Assembly (NCBI GenBank): GCA_016987375.1
Contig: PJRA01000508.1
Coordinates: 2,168,188-2,203,054, forward strand
Origin: Brachionus koreanus
Taxonomy: Eukaryota; Rotifera; Eurotatoria; Ploima; Brachionidae
Length of the DNA: 34,867 bases
Direction of reading: 5' to 3'
Part shown: in pieces, positions 10,801 through 22,800 of the stretch
Position numbering within the stretch: the stretch's first letter is position 1
Layout of the letters: the number at the start of each line of letters is the position of its first letter
The notes under the pieces: model-generated
The model's database searches: none
What the model saw: only the letters and a program-made list of their open reading frames with translations
Told to the model about the DNA's origin: nothing
Position numbers and translations under genes: made by a program

Positions 10801-13800
10801 GAATAGTTCCAAAAATTTTTATTTAACAAAAATAGAATTTTATTTAAAAAAGAAAAAAATAATTATTAAAAACGAAAACAAAAAATTAATTAGATTTTAA
10901 AAAAGTGGACATTTTTAATTGCTTAAAATATTTTTAAAGCAACGAGATTTTTCTGAGTGTTTTTTTTACCATCCGATTGAACGATAAATACTGCTTTGAT
11001 AGTTTTCTAAATTTTTTTCTATATTAGTTAAAATTGTTGAAACATTTGAGTTTGAAAGGCTGAATTCTTGCGCGATTGATGATGTAGAATTTCCTTCTTT
11101 ACTCTATTACTCTTATTGATATTCGCAATTTTAGTATTGATTTCAATGTACATAAATATTATATGTTGAATTATTTTTTATTAAATTTCTAATTAGTAAA
11201 GTTTTAACTATATTTGTCTATTCACGTAAGCCGCATATTTTTACCATCTTTAGATAGATTTTATTCAGTTTTTTAAACTTAAGTGGGACAGCCCAGTTTA
11301 TACAAAGAAAATTGTGCTAAAAATTGATGAAAAATGGCTAGTTAGTTTGTAGGGTTAGTGTAAGAAGAGGAAGAATTATATGAGCAAATTTTCTAAGAAC
11401 AGTTATTCAAATACTTTCTAGGATACATATGAATGATGTGGCCATTTTATGAATGGTCACAGAGGACTAAAAATTCATATGTCTAAAAAATATATAGATA
11501 ATAAAAAAAATTTTTTTATTAGATTTTTTTAGTTATTAAATAATTTGGACTCGAAAAATACCCTTTTGAATAACACTACCGGGTAGACTCTTTAAATGTT
11601 GATCGAAAATTTAATAAGCAGAAAATTTAACCTTTAAAATAGAATCAAAAATTTTTGATTGATAAAATTTAATTATCAATTTTTTTTTAAAGCTGCTAGA
11701 TCACGAACTATTAGCTTAAGCATTGAACCACTCGGTAGTCCAACTAATCCATATGTACTAGTTGACTTCGGAGACGAAAATCCTGCTGAAAATGCAAAAT
11801 ATCTATCTGGCCCCTTGGATTTGTCTTATACATATCAAACAACTGGATTATATGTCATTAACATAACAATTTTTAATAAGATAAGTTCTAGAAGTTTTCT
11901 TAGAACTGTAAAAATACTCAGTGATTTTAGAGGATTTAATTGTGTTCCTAAGTGGAGACTAGTCCCTGTTGATGGAACTCAAGAAACAACTTACGAGCCA
12001 AATTCTAATGGAGTGTATAGTTTTGATAAAGAAAGAGACCTTAGACTTCATTGTATTTGGCAAAGTAAGATATAATTTATTTTAATAAAAAATTTAAAAA
12101 TTAATAAATTTTTTTTTTTAATTTGTAAAGACGGTGTTGTTGAAAGATTTATTGTTGATATAAATGGTATTAGAGAGACTTACACAGAATTTAGTTCGCT
12201 AAATTATGTTCAATCTGGACAATCTTATCAAATTATATTACCTTTTAAAATTGATAAATTACGAAGTGTTCAAACAGGATCATTAGCAACATTGAAAATT
12301 TTCTACTCAAATTCAAAGTTTAGACGAGAATTTTCTTTAAACGCTTCATTTTATTCGGCAATTATTTTAAAAAATGCCATTGAAAACACTACAATATTTT
12401 TGCCCGGGTCTTCACACACATTTTTAATTAACTTTGAAACTTTGGCAGAGCCATCATGTGCATCAGTGATATTGACAGATGCTAATTATCAAAGCCGACC
12501 AATATCAATAGGAACTGACGCTTCTACTTGTGGCATCTTTTTTCCAGGCTTGACTTATAATGGAATATATGATATTGTAGATTCCACATGGAGAATTAAA
12601 TTAATTTTAGAAATTGAAGGAAAAATTAAGATGACGGCTATTGTGCGAAACTCTGCATCAGAAAAGTCAGTAAGTACATCAGTTACTGTCACAACAATGC
12701 CCTGTGCTCCACCACTCCTATACATTGAAGAAAGAGCAGAATATTTTTATCTTCCTATTAAAATAGCTCGTACAAAAATGATTACTTTGCTAGCAGAATC
12801 GGTTCTCAGATGTAACTTAACACTTTCAAATGAAAAAGGCTGGGAGTTATTTATGATTGATGAGAAAAATGGTAGACATATCTCTCGGGTTGATATTAGC
12901 AGTAATCCTACAGAAAAAAATGCTGAAATAGTGATAAGACCAAACAGTTTAAACTATGGATTGTATAAATTTGTGTTCACTGTTCGAATGATTGGTTCTA
13001 ATTTAATGGGAAGAAAATTTGAATCAAGCATTGATAATTATATTATGGTGGTTCCTACTGGAATAGTTGTATGGGGCTTGAAAGGTGGTGTTGCCGAAAG
13101 AAGACTTGGCATGGAACAAGAACTTGAATTTAATCCAGTTGCATTTTCTTTCGATCAAGATTCAATAGTGTCTATTTCAAGTCTCAAGTTTAAATTTTAT
13201 TGCACTGTGATAGACTCGGGTATCGTTCGGCCGTACCCATCAAAAAATTCAAGAACAAAACTTGATTTGTTTTCACTTAAAAATGGGTCATATCCTATGA
13301 GCAGCAATACCACTTGTTTTGAAGAGCCTAATGGTTATGAGTTTGATTCATCTGGAAATTCTATTAAAATTTTCACTGAATATTTGACATATTATAAAAT
13401 AAGAGCATACAGATTTATGATTGCAACGGAATATCTTGGCCAAGAATATCATCAGGAATTTGATCTTTGGCTAGAATTTGTTAAAAAAACTCCAATCATC
13501 AGTCTTGGGTAATTAGTTTTTTAATTCAATAATATGTGAAAAAAATAGATTGACAGTTAATGGTTTTTTATTTAATCTAATATATTAAATCTGTGAGAGA
13601 TAAAAAAATTTTTGTTTTCATTTCTATATTTAAAGTAGAATATGATGTTTAATATTTTGATTTAATTGTATTAATTTTTTTGAAATTAGTTTAAACATGC
13701 TATTCTATTACCGGAATCATAGATGTTCTTGAAATTTAAATGTAAAAAAGGTTATTTTTTTATTTAAGGATCTTTTTTGGATCTTAAATAAAAAAATAAT

Positions 13801-16800
13801 AAAATTTCAAAAAAATTATCTTAAAATTTTTAATTTTAAATCTTTATCAAAGAAAAAATAATAATATTGTGTTAAATTTTTGAAAATTTTAATTTTTGAT
13901 TTTCTTAAAATACAAAAACAACAAAAATTCTTCAATTTTGATAAATTAAAATCTACTAAAATAAAAAATATTTTTGAAATAAACTGAAAAAAAGTGCAGC
14001 ATAGCTTGTCGGACCTTTTTTATTAAAAATAAATTTTTACTTTCTTTTTTTTTTCGGGAAATAGAATCANNNNNNNNNNNNNNNNNNNNNNNNNNNNNNN
14101 NNNNNNNNNNNNNNNNNNNNNNNNNNNNNNNNNNNNNNNNNNNNNNNNNNNNNNNNNNNNNNNNNNNNNNNNNNNNNNNNNNNNNNNNNNNNNNNNNNNN
14201 NNNNNNNNNNNNNNNNNNNNNNNNNNNNNNNNNNNNNNNNNNNNNNNNNNNNNNNNNNNNNNNNNNNNNNNNNNNNNNNNNNNNNNNNNNNNNNNNNNNN
14301 NNNNNNNNNNNNNNNNNNNNNNNNNNNNNNNNNNNNNNNNNNNNNNNNNNNNNNNNNNNNNNNNNNNNNNNNNNNNNNNNNNNNNNNNNNNNNNNNNNNN
14401 NNNNNNNNNNNNNNNNNNNNNNNNNNNNNNNNNNNNNNNNNNNNNNNNNNNNNNNNNNNNNNNNNNNNNNNNNNNNNNNNNNNNNNNNNNNNNNNNNNNN
14501 NNNNNNNNNNNNNNNNNNNNNNNNNNNNNNNNNNNNNNNNNNNNNNNNNNNNNNNNNNNNNNNNNNNNNNNNNNNNNNNNNNNNNNNNNNNNNNNNNNNN
14601 NNNNNNNNNNNNNNNNNNNNNNNNNNNNNNNNNNNNNNNNNNNNNNNNNNNNNNNNNNNNNNNNNNNNNNNNNNNNNNNNNNNNNNNNNNNNNNNNNNNN
14701 NNNNNNNNNNNNNNNNNNNNNNNNNNNNNNNNNNNNNNNNNNNNNNNNNNNNNNNNNNNNNNNNNNNNNNNNNNNNNNNNNNNNNNNNNNNNNNNNNNNN
14801 NNNNNNNNNNNNNNNNNNNNNNNNNNNNNNNNNNNNNNNNNNNNNNNNNNNNNNNNNNNNNNNNNNNNNNNNNNNNNNNNNNNNNNNNNNNNNNNNNNNN
14901 NNNNNNNNNNNNNNNNNNGTTGATTTCCAAGCTGGTCGAGGTCTAGCAAAAGTAGTCTTTGCTTTAGCAAGTCTTTTCTTAATGTCTCTTTGTTCTCTCA
15001 TTGTTGTACTAATGGTGCTTCCTAAGTATGTAAATTCGTTTACACACTCAACTTGTGAATCATCAATGGTGATCGGAGTGTCCAATTTAATGGTTATAGA
15101 CATTACTTTTGTTTTGGCCACATTTATTTCGAGTCCAGTTGGTTTAGCGTTGTTCGCCAAATCTTGTTTTTTCATATGCATATGTTCTTCTGTACTAGAT
15201 ATTAACACCAGATCATCCGCAAAGTCTAAGTCTTCAAGTTCGGTTGTTAAACCCCATTGTATACCCCTGGCATTTACAGTTGTTTTCTTCATTAGATAAT
15301 CAATCACTATTAGGAATAGTGTTGGAGAGAGAACACACCCTTGCCTGACTCCTGTACACACTTTGAAGCTTTCAGAATGCCCTTTTTCCAGATTCACACT
15401 ACACTCGAATTTCTCGTAGAAGAGTTTTATCAAGTTAACTATTTTCTGTGGTAGGCCATATGATCTTAGAATGGCCCACAGGGTTTCTCTGTGTATGCTG
15501 TCAAAGGCTTTTTTGAAGTCAATGAAGTTAAGATACAAGGGGCTGTTCCATTCGATACTTTGCTCTTTGATGTTCCTAAGTTCTCTAAGTGCAAATATCT
15601 GGTCTATGCATTCTCTCCTCCTTCTAAATCCTGCTTGTTCTTCTCTGAGTGTAACATCCAAAGAGATTCTGATTCTTTCCAGAATTATGCTGCAGAACGC
15701 CTTGATTTATTAAAGCTTAACTCAATTATTTTTTCCATAAAGTTTGGATGTGTTCTTATAGCTGTTACATCATGATCAAAGCTGATTCTTAGAGTTTTTG
15801 ATCGTACCTTTTGCTGGCTTAGGGAATCTTATAAGCAAGATTTTGGAATTTTCTTTTTCACTCAAAAATGACTTATATATAACAAATGGTTTCTTTTTCA
15901 AGAGTTTCCCAATTTTCTGTTAATTTCAGACCAAAAAACCAAGCTTCTTACTTATGCTGTAAATATCACTACATTATTGCATTACACTGATCATCTTAAT
16001 AGTCAAAAACTTATACCAGAGACAGTTTCATTCTCAACATAATAAAATAAGATATTGAAATGACCCGTTATTTTAGAGAAATAACGAACATCCGAAAAAT
16101 TAAATGATTTTTAAAAATTTTAATAATTTTCATGAATTTTTGTTTTATTTCATGACACTTTTTTAAAACACTACAAAAGCCCAGCAAATTTTACAACTTT
16201 TATAGATTGCTTGGTTCTGAAAATTCAACATGAAGCAACATGCATAATTGCATTTAAAAAAAAAATGCTAGTAAAGTTCTGCAAATTTTTCAGAATTTCA
16301 ATTTATATGTATGCAGAGAGTTTGTATACTTTGACAGTTTATGTAATATGAATGCAGCATTAACTTTTAAATTTTTTAAAACAAGTATCTATAATTTTAT
16401 TTACTTTTTTCTGCTCAAAAGGAATCTTTTATAAATTAAAATTGAATACTAGCAAATTTTTGGAATTATGTGCTTAAATTACGTTTCCGGTGATTCAAAT
16501 GTAGAATACCAATCTTAATTAAATAAAATATTAATTATTATTATAATATTTAATTATCATTACTTAATTTGAACCTATTTAGGTGTAATCCATCAGGTGA
16601 ATGCAAGCCATATCCGGCATTTCAAAAAATAAATCCCAGTTCTCAACTTCAAATCAGAGGATATTGCGAAGTCGGATGTGAAAATGCAGACTCAATAGCT
16701 TATTCATTTCAAATATTTCGTAAACTAGCCAAGCCCACGGTTGACGATGCCTGGATACCCTTTTGGATGCCGCATGTTCCATCTAATTCATCAAGTAAAA

Positions 16801-19800
16801 TAAAAAAAAAGTGCTATATTTTGGTTACTTTTTTCTCTAAGAATCTTCTAATGGAGTTATTTTTTTGAACCAAACTCATGTGCTAGGTACCGACTCAAAT
16901 CAAATGGTCATGCTAGCTGAATTGTTCAAATTGGATGAGACAGCAATAGATTGGAAAATTGATCTAACAGTCACACTTATCACAAGTTATGGGATCAGTG
17001 TGGGAAGTTCATCACTAAAATTGAGAAAGAATAAATTACCACAACCCGGTGAATGCACTGTCAGTCCAACTAATGGTTTGGCAATGACCACATTCTTTAA
17101 AATAGCTTGCTCTGGATGGCATGATTCAGACGGAAAAATTACACGCTATGAATATTATTGTAAATTTGAAAAAAATAAAAAAAAAAATTTATTTATTCTT
17201 ATAAATTAGCAACTTATCGTGGAGTTGATCAGCCAGTTTCACTTGGTTACGATTCTTTAGGTCAAATTGAGTTTGAATTACCTTTAGGTCCTGCTTTTGA
17301 TGAATACAGAATGTATCTTTATGTTGAAGTTATTGACAATGATGATGGCTCAACTCGATTCAGCATAGAAACACCAGTTGTAGTTGAAGAAAATACAGAA
17401 TTAATGGGTAAATTGATGGACTCAATAACTTTAGCAGATCCAACTTCAGAGACCAACCTAAAGCTTTTTAGTGGAAAACCACAAGTAGTCCTTCAAGTTG
17501 TCAATTCTATAACTTCAGTACTCAACAATCAGGGTTTTGGTGACAAAAACAGATTAGGTGGAAAGACAATTGTTGGATTTGGACCCTATCAGGGCATACC
17601 TGAAGATGCTAATTTTGATAATTTAGATTCAATGAATATTACTGGATCGTTTGCTGGTGCTCCAGAGGTTTGCCAAAAATATTGTGAAAATATTTTGAAA
17701 AAAAAATAATTTTATTTAGCCTAGCGATAATTCAACATATGAAGAAAAAAGACAAAAGAGGTCCAAAGTTCGAGATGCTCTGATAAGTCAAGTCAAGAAT
17801 GCTAGTATATCCGATATGAGTAGTCTTAAATTGTGGTCTGGTGTTTTAACCACTGCAACCCAATCGTCAGATGAGCTCTCCCGTGAATCATCTGAAGTGG
17901 TTACAAGCCAATGCATGAATTTAGCGTTAGCATTAGATAAAGTAAGCAATACGGCTTCGTTGGACAATCTTCAACAAGTGGTAAGTGGAATAGTTGGAAC
18001 TATAAATAACGTTGCTGCGGTAAGCAAATTTTAAATTAAAACTTGATCAAAAATTTACTTTTTTGTTTGAAATTAAGGGTTTAAGCTCTTCATTGAATGG
18101 TTATTCAACAGATTTGGAAAAAGATCTAAATGACGCAGCTGTTCCTGATGATGATAATGATTTGGAAAATTTTTGGAATAATCCAAGTAAAATTTATTAA
18201 GAATCATTTATCTATTTGAATCTATTTGAAATAGACTTTGTTTTATTTGCCGTATTTCTTTATAAATAAATGCCCCCTGAGACTTCTGATACATTTCAAT
18301 TAAATTAGTTAGTTTTTTCTAATAAACCAAATTCTATATAAAATATATTAATTGAACCAAATTTTGTGTCAGATTAGAGCCTAAATTCTTCAATAAAAAG
18401 ATTATTTATTGGACACATTTTTTGAGATACAAATAAATTTTGTTTAGCACTCAAAACCTGAATAAAAATTCAAAAAATATGATTAAATTTATTAAACTTA
18501 AAGAAAAAAAAAAAGTAACATAGAGCGTGGAAAAAATTTTTTAGGCTTTTGAGTGTTAGCATAATGATCATATACATATAAAAAAGTGAGTTATTTTGAC
18601 GTTAGAATTAAAGGAACCTGCAATAATGCTTGATCAAAGACCGAAAAAAAAGCAGCCTTGATCCCGCATTAAAAATTTAAAATCATTAATAAGATTAAAG
18701 GCAAAAAAGTTCAAGTTTTAAAATTAGAATTACAAAAAAAAATTTTAAACTAAAAAAAATAATTAATTATAGTTTTTAATTGCCTTTAATTTAGGCAAGA
18801 CCGCTTTTTTTTTGTTCGTTGATCCAGCATTATTGTAGGTTTTTTTAATTTAAACGTCCCGTCAAAACATGAAATGCGAATTTTTATGCAAGCATACCAG
18901 CTTATGTAATTTTTGTTCAGGCAAGATTACGAAGCTAACTAAAATTGAAATAAAATAACGTATCGGCCTTTTATAAAGAACTGTATTACATTGAAAAAAC
19001 AAGATTTTTAGAAATGTATAATAAAATTTTTTTTTAAATTAATGAAGAAAATATTAGTTTTGCTAACGATTTTTACAAAATTTAATTTAAAAAATTTTAG
19101 CAAGTATTTTGTCTGAAAGCAATAATTTTTTTGATTATTAAGTGGGAGGTTGTCCCTAAACTGAAAATGACAACCTAAAACGCGGAAATGCGGAACGGAA
19201 ATTGGTCAGAAAATTTGCAATACTAAAATGCGGAAGCGGAAATTTAATATTTTTCTAAAATGCGGAATAACTTCTAATTGCTGCAATGTAAATAATCTAT
19301 TTATAACAAAAAGCAAAATTTTGCTTTTTTACATTTTTTGACATTTCAATTTATAATCTTGCGAAATATTAAATGAATGAATATTCTGGAAAAAATTAAT
19401 TTTTTTTTAAAATAACTTAAGATAAAAATTAAGTCTTATCATACACCTAAAATTTAACTTGAACAATTTTTAAAAACTTGATGCTTGATGACGTAAACTT
19501 CAATTTTTGTTTTAATTTGTTTTTTTTTTAATTTTGAATATTAAAAAAAAGAAAATTAAATAAGTGGATTTTAAGTTTTTTCTCATGTTGCTTTTTAATT
19601 TTAAAATCTCATCTTTTTAAAATTAAATAAAAAACTTTTTGATAAAAATGAATGAGCCGATTGAGACCAATGAAGCAAGTCAAATCATTTATCTTAATCA
19701 AACTTCTCCTCTTTCTTCTGGAATTTTATTACATTTAAGATGCATAAAACCAAATCTAAGAAAAATTGTTGATCAAACTGGTATATGGTATTGTTCAGAA

Positions 19801-22800
19801 TCTTGTATGAGCTTATAAAAAATTTTAAAAAATCTGTACATATATTTTTTTTGTATTAATTAAATAACTCCTTTAAAACTCGTTTTTTACTAAATAAAAT
19901 TATAAAAAAAATTATTCTGCTTCCGCATATTAGGGACAACCTAAGTCGGATTAGTTCCTCATTTTCTAAATTATAATAAGCAATAAAAAAAATGCAAAAT
20001 TTTATGCTATTTGAATCTAGTGCGGTCAGGATAACTTCGCACTAGCTAAAAATGAACCGAACTGAACTGAATAAACACCGAATTTTATTTTCATTAGGTT
20101 GCTTATAGAATTAGGGTATTAGAAGTAGCCTGAAAAAAAATTTTACAATTTTTATTTGTATTTCTAATTTTAATTTTAAAAGGAAATCTCGACTCAGATC
20201 CTAGTATCGCTAATCTTGATCCAGTTGCTAAAGTCAACAACTTCAAGAAAAAATTTCAACTAATCGATGCTATACAAAAATCACAAGCAGTTATTGATTT
20301 AACATCAAAAATTATGTCAAATCGGCTTAATAAAGATCAATCAATTGACATTAATACTCCATCAGTTAGCATGAAAATGAAGAAATTAAGCGCTTCAGAC
20401 ATGACCAAATCGGTCTATCAAGGATTTTCGAAAATAAATTTACCCAATTTTTGCGATTTGATTTCCCAACAACCAGTTAACAATACAAATTCATCTCGAA
20501 ATCCATTGTATACACCACCTGTAGATCCGAATTCTTGTAATACAAAAACAATAGTCATTCGAACACGAAATGAGCCTATAGCTCCAACAGGAACAAATGG
20601 TGCAAATGAAACCAAGATTGAAGACTCAAATACTGTTAGTATAGATTTTATGGATGATAACTCTAATCCGATAGGAGTAACTGAATCTAGAAGCCCAATC
20701 GATATATGGATCCCTCGTAATCCAACTCTTCATATTGATTTTGAATATGTTGACACAGCAAACTTATCATTAGCGAAAAATGCTTCATTTTTGCCAAATG
20801 GAATTACGGTTAATGCAGCTAATATTTCAGTATTTATTCAAATAAAACCAGAAAATGTAGAACTTGGCTACTTTATATGGTACAAAATTGGTCTAACACC
20901 AGTATTTGGTGATGCTTCAATTGGTATCTGCCCAGAAAGTAATTTTTTTTTCAAATGATTTTTTACTATAAAGAATGTTCGTTAATTTTTCAAACATGCT
21001 TTTTGAAATATAAAATATTTGAAATGTTAAAAATTAATTTGAAAAATAAATTTTAAAAGGTTCGTGTTAACATCTAGGTTAAATAGCAGTGTGAAATTCA
21101 TATTGTAACAAAGTATATTGCAATTTTTTGGCTTAAAGTAATTTTTCTTATCAAAGAAAAAACAAAAAATGAAACATCAATGCGATTTAAATTGATTATT
21201 GATTAGATTTCCTTAAATAATAGAAAATAAAAGCTCTATTTTAGATAGAATAGTTGCAATTAACTATGTTACATTTTGTTGCAGTATTTTATTATTATAA
21301 AATTGTTAACTTTGCCGTTATTAGTTAACAAATATTTGAAATATGTTATAATTTTTTAAATTTAGTTATCTGAAATTTTATGTTGAGTGAAAATTTTTTG
21401 ATTTTAAAAGCTAGGATATTTTTGATTTTTGCATTTTCAGTAATTTTAAAACTTTAATACATATTTTATTTCAAAATAAAAAAATTGAAACAATTGCTCT
21501 TCATATATAATATTTCTAACTATTTCTGTTGTTTATTTAATTCTAAAGAATTTTATAAAAACAAAACTTTAAATGAAAATATTGAAATATTGTTACTTTT
21601 ACGCCATTATTGTGAAAAAGGCCAACATCAGGGTTTTGTGAAATTTAGTACAATAGAACAGAACAAAAAGTTAAAAATTCTTGTAACTTTTCTTTTAAGA
21701 GTCAAAAGAAAGTTTAAAACTCTGCAAGCTTAGCATAATTAAAATTTGGACAAATTTAGCTATAGTGCATTTTGCAGAAACTTTGCACTTTATTAGGCTT
21801 TAATATTGGTAGGAATACTAGCAGGAAGTTTTCTCTTCGTACACAATTTTTTAGCTAGATAATTCAAGAAACAATCCAATTTTTTTAATGAAATTTTTAT
21901 GATAAAATAAATTTTATTTTTTTATTAACTTGAAAAAAATGAATATTTTATAGATTGCAATGAAACAATTGTTTCGATTAAAATATATAAAAATCATATT
22001 AATAAGTTTAATTAGTAAAAAAATTAAAATTGCTAATAAAAAATTTAATTTTTTGCTATTCAAGAGTTTAATTTATATTTTAGGCTTTTTTAGTTTTAAA
22101 TTTAATTTTAAAATTTGTTTAATTCTATAGGTATTAAAAATGTTCGAGGTGAAAACTATTATCAGATTTCAATCAATCAATCAGAAATAAATGGTTTTAA
22201 AGGCTTCATTGGATTTGGAATTCGTGAAATGGATGTGACAGAATTTGAATTATATTGCACTGAAAGGAACACAACTTCAGTTGTTCCGATAGCCAGAAAC
22301 ATGACAAATTTTACAGCTGATTTTTCCCTAAGAATATTTTCATCCGCATGTTATTTTTACGACAAAGAAAATGGTAAGTGGAAATCAGATGGTGTCCTTA
22401 TAATCGACGATTCGAACATTCATTTCACTCATTGTAAGTCAAAACATTTGACCACCTTTGCCGGAGGCATTTTGGTTTTGCCACCGACAATAAATTTCGA
22501 AAAAGTTTTTGCCAATGCATCATTTGCCCAAAACCCAACAATTTATATCACAGTAATTGTTATCAGCTCATTGTTTATATTTTTAGTAATAATAGGTAGA
22601 TACATGGACATACAAGATAGCAAAAAACTTGGCCTTAACTTATTACCTGATAATAATCCTTTCCATGACTATTGCTATGAAATTATAGTTTTCACTGGTA
22701 GCAGAAGACATGCTGGAACTGATTCTAAAGTTAGATTTCTTCTGTCGGGAGAAAATTTGGATACTGGTACAAGAGTATTGAGTGATCCTAGAAGAAAAGT

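Noticed and set aside
14023..14970. Two further minus-strand ORFs across the gap
   Set aside because: Almost entirely translated N; no evidence of coding.
13946..15661. 571-codon minus-strand ORF as one gene
   Set aside because: It runs through 849 N and joins the RT to unrelated AT-rich sequence; only the part right of the gap is supported.
14982..15775. Three plus-strand ORFs opposite the LINE
   Set aside because: They are antisense shadows of the reverse transcriptase frame and have no recognisable motifs.
21485..21733. 82-codon ORF in intron 14
   Set aside because: Its sequence recurs in other non-coding places and has no protein features beyond low complexity.
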